The notes: generated by a model from the letters alone, not told the origin. Shown: positions 8,494 to 17,172, numbered from the stretch's first letter. The stretch is DNA of 64,000 nt from Sphingobacterium deserti (GCF_000757725.1 NZ_JJMU01000026.1:1-64000), one strand, 5' to 3'. Numbers and translations are program-made.

Positions 8494-9243
8494 CTAAAAG
8501 GCCTCGTTCCAAATTGCCCAATTCCTTTCAGCTTGCAAAATCAACATCTCATGTCCGTTTTTTATTGCAGCGCCTCGCTCACGGCCTTTTTTCAAAAATA
8601 ACGTTTCCTCGGGATTGTATATTAGATCATACAGTAGATGTGCGTCGCCAATGCCATCGTAAGGAATCTGCGGACATTGATCGGTATCCGGGAAAGTCCC
8701 TACTGGCGAACAGTTGATCAGCAGCTTGTTGTCTGCGATGATTTTTTCGGTCAGCTCGTCGTATGTTAAATCGCCTGTATCTTTATGGCGACTAACGATT
8801 TGATAGCTGATGTTTAATTTTTTTAAGCTGTAATAGACTGCCTGCGCAGCGCCGCCGTTTCCAAAAACGAGCGCTGTTCGATGTTTTTCCGTTAATAGGG
8901 GATGAAGCGAGTGTTCAAATCCATATGCATCGGTATTAAATCCCTTCAAGCGTGTTTTGCCATTGTCCCGCTGTATAGTTACACAATTGACAGCGTTAAT
9001 TTCTGTAGCTTCGTCCGATAGTTCGTCCAATAGCGTCATGACATTTCGCTTGTGGGGAATGGTCACGTTAAACCCAACGAATTGCTGATCACGTTCGTAG
9101 ATATTACGGAAATCGTTTAAGTCTTCAACAGGATACAATTCATAATCAATATCCGTTATACCTTCCTTTTCAAATTTATTGAGGTAGTATTTTTTTGAGA
9201 ATGAATGACCTAAAGGGAAACCTATAAGACCTAATTTTTTCAT
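8494..9243 (-). CDS. aroE: Shikimate dehydrogenase
   Basis: A 249-residue enzyme that reduces 3-dehydroshikimate with NADPH in aromatic amino-acid synthesis. Substrate-binding segments are GFPLGHSFSKKYYLNKF (8-24), NVTIPHK with the catalytic Lys (about 59-65), NAVN and FNTDAYGF. The nucleotide-binding loop is GNGGAAQAV and INCSPVG follows in the second domain. Length is normal for the short AroE of this phylum. The ATG overlaps the TGA of the upstream TPR gene in an ATGA arrangement (9240-9243), so the two are probably translationally coupled. Confidence 0.93.
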   Translation of the reverse strand: MKKLGLIGFPLGHSFSKKYYLNKFEKEGITDIDYELYPVEDLNDFRNIYERDQQFVGFNVTIPHKRNVMTLLDELSDEATEINAVNCVTIQRDNGKTRLKGFNTDAYGFEHSLHPLLTEKHRTALVFGNGGAAQAVYYSLKKLNISYQIVSRHKDTGDLTYDELTEKIIADNKLLINCSPVGTFPDTDQCPQIPYDGIGDAHLLYDLIYNPEETLFLKKGRERGAAIKNGHEMLILQAERNWAIWNEAF

Positions 9244-10649
9244 GGGTTATTTGTGTATTTCCTAATAATATCAACAATGATCTTGTTCCCTTGCAATTGC
9301 GGTAGATAATCAAACAAAATATAGAATTTGTCCGGATTAGTGGCTAGGCCCAATTCTAGGAAATTCAATGCCTCATTATACTGTCCGTTTGCAAAAAGAT
9401 AAGCGACAACTCGGTAATACAGTTCAGAAGCCTCCGGATTTTGCCTGATCGCATCTGCCATTACATCGATAGCTTGCACGTACTTTCTTTGTTCAAAATA
9501 AATGGATGAAAAGTCTAACCACGCTTCAATATCCGTGGGATTTAGTTCCACAACCTTGTTGTAGGCAAATTCAGATTCTTCAAACTGATTCAGCTTATAC
9601 CGGGCGTCAGCTATTGCAAACCAATAGTCTGGATTTGCATCATCGAGCTCGAGAGCCTTTTTATAAAAGTGCAAAGACTCAAAATGACGATCGTCAAAAT
9701 CCAACGTAACCCCTATACCAAACCATCCATCGGCAAGGTGCGGATCCAATTTGACCGCTTTTTTATAGTTTTCGCGGGCCTCTTCCATATGCTCCAGTTT
9801 CTCATAACATTCACCTATCGCACAGTATACGTCTGCTGTTGGTGTCTCATATTCAAAACTCTGTTTATACACATCGATGGCTTCGGTGTACTTTTGGGAA
9901 CTAACAAGTACATTCCCTTTATTGAAGTAGGCAGGAACAAATGCTTCATTGATGAGTATGGCATAATCATAGGCATCAATGGCTTCTTCAAATCGATCCA
10001 GCTTTTCATATACCATACCAAGATTAAACCAGGCGGCGTAGGAATAAGGATCCTTATCAATATACTGTTTATAAAACTCTATGCTTTCCTCCGGCTTTTC
10101 CAATACCTCATAACAAAAGGCAAGCGCATGTAAAGCGTCATCGTTTTCCATATTAATTTCTAACGACTTTTTGAGATACGCTATGGCTTGTTCATAATCT
10201 CCTTTTAGCTGAAAAAGTTCTGCCGTTTGCAGGTAGGCCTCAGCGGTATCTTCACCAAGCTCAATAGCGTGTAAGAACAAACTTTCGGCCTGTTCGATGT
10301 CGCCCTGTAAAAGATGTATATTGCCTTTTAAAAGATATACTTCGCCACTATTCGGCTCCAGTGCGGTAGCTTTGTCTAGCTGCACAAGTGCGTTATCGAA
10401 TTGATTGATACGACCGAATATTTGTGCTTTTTTTAGTAGAAATAAGGTTTCATAGGGGTGTTGACTAGTCGCATATTCAGCAACCTGAAGAGCTTTCATC
10501 GGGTCATTTTTTTCGATATAGTATTCAATTATACTTTCGAAAGCCTTTGCATCAAAGAAATATTGATCTTGGTTTCGAAGCATTTCTTCGTACCGATCAA
10601 CAGACAGTTTTTGTTCTTCGGGCGAGCCAAATTCGAAATCTTCTTCCAT
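9240..10649 (-). CDS. Tetratricopeptide-repeat protein
   Basis: A 469-residue protein made almost wholly of TPR helices, with roughly a dozen 34-residue units from about residue 35 to the end (for example AEAYLQTAELFQLKGDYEQAIAYLKKSLEI). There is no signal peptide or membrane segment, so it is probably a cytoplasmic scaffold. The N-terminal 30 residues are very acidic. The function is not known. Coupling to aroE is by a 4-base overlap. The upstream region contains a perfect 14-bp palindrome at 10743-10756. Confidence 0.8.
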   Translation of the reverse strand: MEEDFEFGSPEEQKLSVDRYEEMLRNQDQYFFDAKAFESIIEYYIEKNDPMKALQVAEYATSQHPYETLFLLKKAQIFGRINQFDNALVQLDKATALEPNSGEVYLLKGNIHLLQGDIEQAESLFLHAIELGEDTAEAYLQTAELFQLKGDYEQAIAYLKKSLEINMENDDALHALAFCYEVLEKPEESIEFYKQYIDKDPYSYAAWFNLGMVYEKLDRFEEAIDAYDYAILINEAFVPAYFNKGNVLVSSQKYTEAIDVYKQSFEYETPTADVYCAIGECYEKLEHMEEARENYKKAVKLDPHLADGWFGIGVTLDFDDRHFESLHFYKKALELDDANPDYWFAIADARYKLNQFEESEFAYNKVVELNPTDIEAWLDFSSIYFEQRKYVQAIDVMADAIRQNPEASELYYRVVAYLFANGQYNEALNFLELGLATNPDKFYILFDYLPQLQGNKIIVDIIRKYTNNP

Positions 10650-10742
10650 ATCACTCCTTTCATTTTAATTTACAAATCGCTTGAATCCTCACTGCAGAAG
10701 AAATTTATAAAGAAAATACGACTTTTATTTGTTTTCTTTTCC

Positions 10743-10756
10743 ACATGTTAACATGT
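10743..10756. promoter_or_regulatory. Perfect 14-bp palindrome upstream of the TPR gene
   Basis: ACATGTTAACATGT reads the same on both strands and lies about 95 bp upstream of the TPR gene start, between it and the ompA terminator. It could be the operator of a dimeric regulator, but nothing identifies the protein. Confidence 0.3.
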
Positions 10757-10794
10757 CGCCGTGCAAATATACAGTAAAAGATTGATTATAAACA

Positions 10795-10822
10795 GAAAAG
10801 CCGATCCATCACTGGATCGGCT
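10795..10822 (-). terminator. Rho-independent terminator of ompA
   Basis: A 10-bp perfect stem (AGCCGATCCA with TGGATCGGCT) and a 4-base loop at 10799-10822. On the minus strand it is followed by TTTTCTGTTT. It lies 28 bp beyond the ompA stop codon. Confidence 0.85.
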
Positions 10823-10849
10823 TTCTTATCATTTAACTCTTTTTAAGAA

Positions 10850-12250
10850 TTATTTTTTGATTTCAACGCGACGGTTTTGTACGCGGCCTTCCTCAGTAGA
10901 GTTAGAAGCAATTGGATTAGCTTCACCGTAACCGTTAGCAGAGATGCTTGATGCAGAAACACCAGCGTTTACTAAGTATTGTTTTACTGCGTTAGCGCGG
11001 TCTGTTGACAAGTTCATGTTGTAAGACTCAGAACCTTCTGCAGAAGCATAACCATCTAAAGTGATAGATGCATTAGCATCACGTAATTCTTTAGCTAATT
11101 TGTCTAATGTAGAGTATGATTCAGTTTTCAATACAGAGCTATCAAATTCGAATTGAATAGGAGCATAGTAAGCACCTGAAGTTGCACCTGGAGCTACTAC
11201 TTGCTCAGGGAATTTGATAGGACATCCTGAACCATCTACTGCAGTACCTGCAGGAGTACCAGGACATTTGTCAAATTTATCAGATACACCGTCACCATCA
11301 GAGTCTTTGCTTAATTGATCAACAGTACCTTCTAAAGTAGATACGCGTTGTTTCAATGCTTCAACTTCGTTACGCAATGATGGATCTTTCAACTCATCAT
11401 ACAATGTAGCAACTGGGTTTGTGAATGTTAAACTTTCTTTATCACGTGAACCTAAAGTGAATTCTAGACCACCGTAAACGTTAGAGAATTTACCTTTAAC
11501 ATCTGAACGACCTGGGCCGAACAATAGGTTGTCATCAGTGAAGTTCATTGTGTAACCTAAGTTCAAGGCAACAACTTCAGATAATTTGAATTTCACACCA
11601 ACACCTACTGGTACGTAAGCTGCCATTTTGAAATCACGGTCACCAGTGCGCTCACGATCTCCGAAGATTTCTTCACCCCAGTTTCCTTCGTTGTTATATA
11701 CTACAGCACCTGTGAAGTCGTTGTTTGCATATTGAACAGGGTTGTTCGCCAATACACCCAAACCTACTTTAGCGTAGAAGTTAACTGCATTTTCTCTTCT
11801 CATGAAGTCGATAGTACCTAATTGGAATACACCATTTAAGCTAGCAGCCCAGTTTACTTCTGTTTCTGCAGATCTTGCAGTACCAGCGCCATTCAATCCA
11901 GAACCTGCCTCGAAAGCTGGACCAGATACATCGTGGTTGAAAGTTTTGATGCGACCACGGTTACCTTCCAACTCTAAACCGAATAGGTGAGAGAATTGCT
12001 TGCGTACAGTTAAACCATAGTATTCACCTACTTTGTTTTGGAACATACCAACTTTTTGACCGAAGTTGTTAGATCCACCAGTAAGTACATTCGGCGCAGT
12101 GATACCACCTTGAACACCGATCGACCAAGTTCTGTATTGTGATCTTCCACCAAATACAGTTGGAGTTTGTGCTTGAGCGTTCTCAGCAAAACCTAAAGCG
12201 GCGACTAAAGAAGCTGCAACAGCTGTTTTTTTAATTGTAGAATAGTTCAT
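10850..12250 (-). CDS. OmpA-family outer-membrane protein
   Basis: A 466-residue porin-like protein anchoring the outer membrane to peptidoglycan. From the ATG at 12250: signal peptide to AENAQAQ (about 1-27); an 8-strand-like beta-barrel region (about 30-265); a short coiled coil (LRNEVEALKQRVSTLEG); a thrombospondin type-3 calcium-binding stretch (DSDGDGVSDKFDKCPGTPAG); and a C-terminal OmpA domain with FDSSVLK and ANGYGEANPIASN plus the NRRVEI end. The frame is open further upstream to 12331, but the ATG at 12250 gives a proper signal peptide. A strong promoter match is at 12401-12431 and a terminator follows the gene. Codon use is clean and biased, suggesting high expression. Confidence 0.9.
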   Translation of the reverse strand: MNYSTIKKTAVAASLVAALGFAENAQAQTPTVFGGRSQYRTWSIGVQGGITAPNVLTGGSNNFGQKVGMFQNKVGEYYGLTVRKQFSHLFGLELEGNRGRIKTFNHDVSGPAFEAGSGLNGAGTARSAETEVNWAASLNGVFQLGTIDFMRRENAVNFYAKVGLGVLANNPVQYANNDFTGAVVYNNEGNWGEEIFGDRERTGDRDFKMAAYVPVGVGVKFKLSEVVALNLGYTMNFTDDNLLFGPGRSDVKGKFSNVYGGLEFTLGSRDKESLTFTNPVATLYDELKDPSLRNEVEALKQRVSTLEGTVDQLSKDSDGDGVSDKFDKCPGTPAGTAVDGSGCPIKFPEQVVAPGATSGAYYAPIQFEFDSSVLKTESYSTLDKLAKELRDANASITLDGYASAEGSESYNMNLSTDRANAVKQYLVNAGVSASSISANGYGEANPIASNSTEEGRVQNRRVEIKK

Positions 12251-12400
12251 ACTCTTGTTTTTAAGGTTATTAAAATTTTTAATTGTTTTCACTTTTCCAA
12301 TTTTAACATAACTTAACAATAACGATGCCAAAAAATAAAAGCATCTTAAAAAGTTTTGTTATGACTTGATTTTACTGACATTCAGCAAAAAATCATCGCG

Positions 12401-12431
12401 TAAAAGTATGTATATATTTTAAAAACACAAA
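12401..12431 (-). promoter_or_regulatory. Bacteroidota-type promoter of ompA
   Basis: On the minus strand TTTG (12431-12428), a 19-base spacer and TACTTTTA (12408-12401) match the TTTG / TAnnTTTG consensus of the Bacteroidota primary sigma factor with one mismatch. It predicts transcription from near 12395 and a leader of about 145 bases before the ompA ATG. Found by eye, not tested. Confidence 0.5.
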
Positions 12432-12494
12432 ATTTTTTGAGTTTTTTTACTCGAGAGTCAATAAAAAGATCTCGCTATACGTTTAAATATCCTG

Positions 12495-13505
12495 TTATAG
12501 AATAAAATGTATAACCGCAAGCGACAATCCGCCTAATATCGCACTTACCGGTATCGTCAATATCCAAGCCCATAATAAGCTTATCGTGACGCCCCACCGC
12601 ACTGCGGAAACACGCTTCACGACACCAACCCCGATAATAGAACCTGTTATCGTATGCGTAGTGGATGCTGGAATACCGAAGTGCTCGGTTACGCCAAGTG
12701 TTACCGCACCCGCAGTTTCTGCAGCTACGCCTTCCAAAGGTGTTACCTTCGTAATCTTAGTACCCATCGTTTTAACGATTTTCCATCCGCCGCTCATTGT
12801 TCCAGCAGCGATAGCGATATAACAGGATAGTGGAACCCAAGCTGGCATGGCCTCGAAGTCGGGAATGACTTGCTCTGCTATCAAAGCTGTTGCAATAATA
12901 CCCATTACTTTCTGTGCATCATTTCCACCGTGGGCAAAGCTTAATGCTGCGGATGATATCAACTGACAGATTTTAAACCACTTTTCTGCCACAGCAGGTC
13001 TGGCTCTGCGTGCCAGGTTCATAATAATCAACGTTATGATTACCGATATAAACATACCGAGAATAGGCGCTAAAACAATGAAGGAAACGGTTTTAAGAAT
13101 AGCACTTTGGTTGACAGCAATAAGCGGATTGGCACCCATTATCCATGCGTAGGCCATTCCTGAACCAGCAAAGCCGCCAATCAATGTGTGGGAAGAACTG
13201 GAAGGAATACCATAATACCAAGTGAAAAGGTTCCAAGATATCGCGGCGACAAGCCCTGCAAAAATTACCTCGAGCGTGATATATTCCTCAAGTACGGTTT
13301 TTGCAATAGTATTGGCCACCTTATGATCAGTAAAATAAAAATATGCCGCGAAATTGAATATAGCAGCCCACAAAACCGCCATAAAAGGAGTCAATACTTT
13401 CGTCGATACCACCGTTGCAATAGAGTTCGCTGCATCATGGAAACCGTTGATGTAGTCAAATGCAATCGCTAGAATAACGACGACAATCAATAATGTTGAA
13501 GTCAT
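12495..13505 (-). CDS. Low-affinity inorganic phosphate transporter, PiT family
   Basis: A 336-residue membrane protein with about ten hydrophobic segments. The duplicated PiT signatures are FDYINGFHDAANSIATVV (16-33) and SFAHGGNDAQKVMGIIATAL in the second half. Family members import phosphate or metal-phosphate with protons or sodium. The gene is 27 bp downstream of a DUF47 gene, the usual partner, and follows a PhoR-like kinase gene. The three are probably expressed together under phosphate control (see the repeat at 14214-14230). Confidence 0.92.
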   Translation of the reverse strand: MTSTLLIVVVILAIAFDYINGFHDAANSIATVVSTKVLTPFMAVLWAAIFNFAAYFYFTDHKVANTIAKTVLEEYITLEVIFAGLVAAISWNLFTWYYGIPSSSSHTLIGGFAGSGMAYAWIMGANPLIAVNQSAILKTVSFIVLAPILGMFISVIITLIIMNLARRARPAVAEKWFKICQLISSAALSFAHGGNDAQKVMGIIATALIAEQVIPDFEAMPAWVPLSCYIAIAAGTMSGGWKIVKTMGTKITKVTPLEGVAAETAGAVTLGVTEHFGIPASTTHTITGSIIGVGVVKRVSAVRWGVTISLLWAWILTIPVSAILGGLSLAVIHFIL

Positions 13506-13532
13506 AATAAATTTGTTTTCTTGATGCCTTTA

Positions 13533-14180
13533 TTAAGCATTCTTTACTAGAATGCTTTCCAATACGTTCGCTACATCCTCACATTTATCCGTAGCGTCTT
13601 CCATAGCTGAAAGCACTTCTTTATTCTTAATCAACGTGATGGCATCTTTTTCATATTCGAAAAGCTCACCCACCGCTTTATCGAAAATATAATCCGCTTT
13701 GTTCTCAACACTATTGATACGGACGCACGAGTCCGTGATATTCCGAATGTTTTTAAGATCTTTTAATTCATTTACTGCTGTAGCAACATGCTCTGTTGCT
13801 TCGACAATTAAATCTGTAATTTCTTTCATCGCTTGGCTAGGCGTAACGACTTTGTATAATTCCATGCGGTTTGACGCACCATGTATGAAATCTGCTACAT
13901 CATCTAAAGAGCTTGCCAAAGCATGAATATCTTCGCGATCAAAAGGAGTGATAAAGTTTTTACCTAATTCAAGGTGTATTTGGTGAGTTATGTTGTCGCC
14001 CCGGTGTTCAAGGTCTTCTAGTTTTTTATTCAGATCAGCGCGTTTAGCCAAATCTGTAGAGTAAACCGTTTCTTGTAGCAGTTTTGCCATCTCGATAAGG
14101 TTTGCGCCTGCTTGTTCAAACAAAGGGAAAAACTTTTTATCCTTTGGAACGAAATACTGAAAAATGCTATTTAAAGACAT
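13533..14180 (-). CDS. DUF47 (PhoU-like) Pit accessory protein
   Basis: A 215-residue all-helical cytoplasmic protein of the DUF47/TIGR00153 family, related to PhoU. Recognisable are FFPLFEQAGANLIEMAKLL near the start, LEDLEHRGDNITHQI and FDREDIHALASSLDDVADFI (the ExxxD-type metal-binding helices), and the late CEDVANVLESILVKNA. These proteins modulate the neighbouring Pit transporter. It stands directly upstream of the Pit gene on the minus strand. Two TTAACA motifs precede its start by about 35-50 bp. Confidence 0.88.
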   Translation of the reverse strand: MSLNSIFQYFVPKDKKFFPLFEQAGANLIEMAKLLQETVYSTDLAKRADLNKKLEDLEHRGDNITHQIHLELGKNFITPFDREDIHALASSLDDVADFIHGASNRMELYKVVTPSQAMKEITDLIVEATEHVATAVNELKDLKNIRNITDSCVRINSVENKADYIFDKAVGELFEYEKDAITLIKNKEVLSAMEDATDKCEDVANVLESILVKNA

Positions 14181-14213
14181 ATCGATTGAATTTCTGCAAA
14201 ATTATGAATGAAA

Positions 14214-14230
14214 TGTTAAGTTAATGTTAA
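14214..14230 (-). promoter_or_regulatory. Direct repeat resembling a PhoP/PhoB box
   Basis: On the minus strand TTAACA, five bases (TTAAC), then TTAACA, an 11-base period. The Bacillus PhoP box consists of TTAACA-like repeats spaced by about five bases. Its position, 34-50 bp before the DUF47-Pit genes and just after a PhoR-like kinase gene, makes phosphate control plausible. This is inference from sequence only. Confidence 0.45.
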
Positions 14231-14264
14231 GTTTTCTCTGTCAATCGTAAGATGAATCTCCTAT

Positions 14265-15299
14265 TTACACGTTTTTCGCGGGTACCAGCGTAAAGCCAAA
14301 CGTTGTTCCGATACCTTCTGTACTTCTTACGTTTACATTTTGTTCATGTGCTTCTATAATATGTTTCACAATCGCTAAACCTAAACCTGATCCTCCAATT
14401 TCGCGCGACCGGCTCTTGTCGGTGCGATAGAAGCGTTCGAAGACGCGGGGGAGGTTTTTCTCCTCGATGCCAAGGCCATCATCCGTTACCTCTATTAATA
14501 TTTGTTCAAAAAGCGGGTATATAGAAATGCTGGTGTGGCCATTCCTTCTTCCGTACTTTATAGAGTTATCGATAAGATTGATTAATACTTGTTGAATGCG
14601 TTTTCGGTCGGCCTTTACAAAAATCGGATGATTGGCTTTGCCTTTATATTTTATTTGGATGTTGCTTCCGCTGGCTTTGCCTTCAAGATCTTCCATACAT
14701 TCTTTTATAAGTTTTACCACATCAAATTTCTCGATCGTGAGCGCTATTATTCCGCTTTCTAGCTTAGAGATCTCGTCTAGGTCTTGAATGAGGTAGCTCA
14801 GTCGGTCGAGATTGCGGGAGGCCTTCTCCAAAAAATTCTTAGCAATATCTGGATCTTCATCGATAAGGCCATCCTGCAAGGTTTCAATGTATCCTTGTGT
14901 CGCAAAGAGCGGAGTTTTAAATTCGTGCGAAATATTGGAAAGAAACTCTTTTCTAAATTGGGCCTGTTCTTTTAACGTATTGATTTCTGACGCCTTTTGT
15001 TTAGCCCAGTCACGAACCTCTTTTTCAGCATTGGCAATCGGATCATCGGCAATCTGCTCCCCGAGAGCATCTTTTAGATCTTTGCCTAGCTTTAAGTTGT
15101 GAATTAGCTTATAAACATTCCGGATACGTTTATACACGAATCGTTCAAACAAGTTAAGCAGTATCACAAAACTCAATACACTGATGGCAATGAATATGAG
15201 TGCGGCTACCGAAAAATTTGCGCGGTGCATGTAATCTGTAGCGGCAACCAGTAAGCCGAAGCTGCTGGAGATAAGAAGGACAAAAATTCGAAAGTTCAT
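14265..15299 (-). CDS. Membrane sensor histidine kinase, PhoR-like
   Basis: A 344-residue two-component sensor. Two membrane helices (about 4-21 and 31-52) flank a very short loop. Then come a helical linker (about 55-115), the HisKA domain with the phosphorylated His125 in ISHEFKTP, and a HATPase domain with NLIDNSIKYG, DDGLGIEEKN, and GGSGLGLAIV. The absence of a large extracytoplasmic sensor domain is typical of PhoR-type kinases. No response regulator gene is adjacent. Its neighbours are the phosphate transport genes, which suggests a phosphate role. A terminator hairpin ends 1-2 bp before its start codon. Confidence 0.82.
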   Translation of the reverse strand: MNFRIFVLLISSSFGLLVAATDYMHRANFSVAALIFIAISVLSFVILLNLFERFVYKRIRNVYKLIHNLKLGKDLKDALGEQIADDPIANAEKEVRDWAKQKASEINTLKEQAQFRKEFLSNISHEFKTPLFATQGYIETLQDGLIDEDPDIAKNFLEKASRNLDRLSYLIQDLDEISKLESGIIALTIEKFDVVKLIKECMEDLEGKASGSNIQIKYKGKANHPIFVKADRKRIQQVLINLIDNSIKYGRRNGHTSISIYPLFEQILIEVTDDGLGIEEKNLPRVFERFYRTDKSRSREIGGSGLGLAIVKHIIEAHEQNVNVRSTEGIGTTFGFTLVPAKNV

Positions 15300-15300
15300 A

Positions 15301-15323
15301 AAAAAAGCTTCGTATAACGAAGC
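15301..15323 (-). terminator. Terminator-like hairpin after psd, touching the kinase start
   Basis: Stem GCTTCGT (15307-15313) with ACGAAGC (15317-15323), loop ATA, then six T on the minus strand (15306-15301). It should end transcripts of the phosphatidylserine decarboxylase gene. The kinase ATG begins at 15299, so the kinase must start its transcript inside or after the hairpin, or depend on read-through. Confidence 0.65.
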
Positions 15324-15353
15324 CTAAATTACGAATACCGTATTAAAATAATG

Positions 15354-16007
15354 TTAAAATGTCGCGAGAACTGTTTTACCGCCTACGACCTTATCACCAA
15401 TATTGACATCGACTTTGGTGCCTAAAGGAAGGAAGACATCCACCCGCGATCCAAATTTTATAAAACCGAATTCTTCACCTTGTGTTACAGCATCCTTTTC
15501 ATTTACATACCAAACAATACGGCGTGCCATCGCTCCCGCAATTTGCCTAAATAATACCTCTACATTGGATGTGTTTTTCACAACAACGGTGGTACGCTCG
15601 TTTTCGGTTGATGATTTAGGATGCCAAGCGACTAAGAACTTGCCGGGATGATATTTAAAATATGATACAATACCGCTAATTGGATTGCGGTTCACATGAA
15701 CGTTGATAGGAGACATGAAAATGGAAATTTGTATCCTTCGGTCGTTAAAATATTCTGTTTCCTCTGTTTCTTCGATCACCACGACTTTCCCATCTGCAGG
15801 GCACAAAACGATGCTTTCATTCGCTGTCACTCGTTTGATCGGACTACGAAAGAACTGTACAATGGTGATAAACAAAAAAGCCGACAAGAGGTATAAGAAC
15901 CATTTCAAATACAAAGAAGCATCGTAATAATCTGCTATTGCATTAATAACGAAAATGAATAAGATCACGATCGCTAAACTGGTATATCCTTCTTTGTGGA
16001 ATTTCAT
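15354..16007 (-). CDS. psd: Phosphatidylserine decarboxylase proenzyme
   Basis: A 217-residue pyruvoyl-dependent enzyme that makes phosphatidylethanolamine from phosphatidylserine. Two N-terminal hydrophobic helices (about 8-25 and 33-52) anchor it in the membrane. CPADGKVV follows at about 69-76, then MSPINVHVNR, and the self-cleavage motif FGSRVD with Gly186-Ser187, where Ser187 becomes the pyruvoyl group. This is the short, PSD-A-like form. The frame is open to a TTG at 16025, but the ATG at 16007 is preferred. It lies downstream of a MORN-like gene and polA on the same strand. Confidence 0.9.
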   Translation of the reverse strand: MKFHKEGYTSLAIVILFIFVINAIADYYDASLYLKWFLYLLSAFLFITIVQFFRSPIKRVTANESIVLCPADGKVVVIEETEETEYFNDRRIQISIFMSPINVHVNRNPISGIVSYFKYHPGKFLVAWHPKSSTENERTTVVVKNTSNVEVLFRQIAGAMARRIVWYVNEKDAVTQGEEFGFIKFGSRVDVFLPLGTKVDVNIGDKVVGGKTVLATF

Positions 16008-16049
16008 GCCTAATTTTTTTTGCAAATATAAAACATTCGTTGAATTTGC

Positions 16050-17168
16050 CTAGGGTTGTTTTTCTCTTTCAATACGCAGGCTGTGGAAATTAAATACGCC
16101 AGCCTCGCTAATCGTGAGTTTTCCCGATACTGTTAGTGCATCTTCAATTGGCTCTCCTGCTTCATCCAGCGAAGGAAAGTAAAATGGAATGTCTTTAACC
16201 ACCATTTCTAGGTATTTATTAAGAGCCTGCGTCTTCAATGGCTGATTTAATGTAATCAATTCAGGCTCGCCCTGCTTGTCTAAGGTCACGCGGTAACTAA
16301 ATTCATCTTCTGTATTCTGAAAGCTTGGATTTGCAGCAAAGGCAGCATTTAGCCTATCCGATAAATACGCGTTAAATCCGCTATAGTCGTCAAAAGTACA
16401 GGGTTTTGATATCAGGCGCTCACCATTTACGAAAGACTGTGTAGGGATAATGGTAAGCGGAATGCGGTATTCACGATCTTGGAAAAGGTTATAACCTTCT
16501 GTCAACATCCCATTTTTATCGTATACTTCTTCTGTAAACAATACCTTCTTGTTTTTTTCGTCAACCATGTTTGTTGTCCAGTATCCAGAAGGGAGACCAT
16601 TTCTGATTCTACCTTTACGCTCAAAGAATGGAAAACCGTATTCGTTGTAAAACTCAAAAGGCATTTTAAATTCATAGCTGCCGTCCCCTTCAATAACCCG
16701 TTGCCGACCCAGCCTATCCCAAAAGGAAGTAATTAATCCGGTTCCGTTGTCAAAATTTACCGTTAACATGGGCTTGCCGTCTGGATAATAGTATTTCCAG
16801 TCGCCAACAGGCTTATTGTCTTTAAATGTTACTTGCCATTGCAGTACTCCATTAGGATGGTAAGCACTAAAAAGACCTTCCTTTGCGCCCTGGTTGTGGT
16901 AGCCGGTAAGCACCACGGTACCCCGACTGTTAAAATCTTTAAATTCGCCATGGAAGGCATTCTTTGCGACCACAAATTGAGAAACTCGCTCAATGGATTT
17001 AAAATCGCAATCCTTATCTACTAAATAGTAATGATTATCGTAATAGAAGCGAACGAGACCTTCTGCTGCCTTTTCGAATAAGGTGTCTCTAGAAACTGAG
17101 TCTGTCTGCCCCCAGCTACATAAGTGTGCTAAGCATGCAACAATAAATAAGCTAACTTTCTTCATCAT
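16050..17168 (-). CDS. Secreted MORN/YwqK-repeat protein
   Basis: A 372-residue protein with a signal peptide (MKKVSLFIVACLAHLCSWGQ). Residues about 75-185 contain repeated 'G-x-F-x-x-Y-x-x-G/NG-x-L' units (LFSAYHPNGVLQWQVTF, DWKYYYPDGKPMLTVNF) like the MORN-variant repeats of the YwqK family. The C-terminal third has a TonB-C-like pattern (SYRVTLDKQGEPELITLNQ) but no membrane helix. The function is unknown; many such proteins in this phylum are periplasmic or surface-exposed. It follows polA by 4 bp and is probably cotranscribed with it, though no functional link is apparent. Confidence 0.68.
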   Translation of the reverse strand: MMKKVSLFIVACLAHLCSWGQTDSVSRDTLFEKAAEGLVRFYYDNHYYLVDKDCDFKSIERVSQFVVAKNAFHGEFKDFNSRGTVVLTGYHNQGAKEGLFSAYHPNGVLQWQVTFKDNKPVGDWKYYYPDGKPMLTVNFDNGTGLITSFWDRLGRQRVIEGDGSYEFKMPFEFYNEYGFPFFERKGRIRNGLPSGYWTTNMVDEKNKKVLFTEEVYDKNGMLTEGYNLFQDREYRIPLTIIPTQSFVNGERLISKPCTFDDYSGFNAYLSDRLNAAFAANPSFQNTEDEFSYRVTLDKQGEPELITLNQPLKTQALNKYLEMVVKDIPFYFPSLDEAGEPIEDALTVSGKLTISEAGVFNFHSLRIEREKQP

Positions 17169-17172
17169 ATAA

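Noticed and set aside
8305-8717. Plus-strand frames of 98 and 76 residues before and inside aroE
   Set aside because: They are antisense to aroE in large part and show no motif or plausible start context.
9506-10133. Antisense frames inside the TPR gene
   Set aside because: Frames opposite TPR repeats stay open because of biased codons; the TPR protein is the real product.
12586-12822. Antisense frame in the Pit gene with proline/threonine-rich translation
   Set aside because: The Pit transporter motifs on the other strand are clear, and this frame has no independent support.
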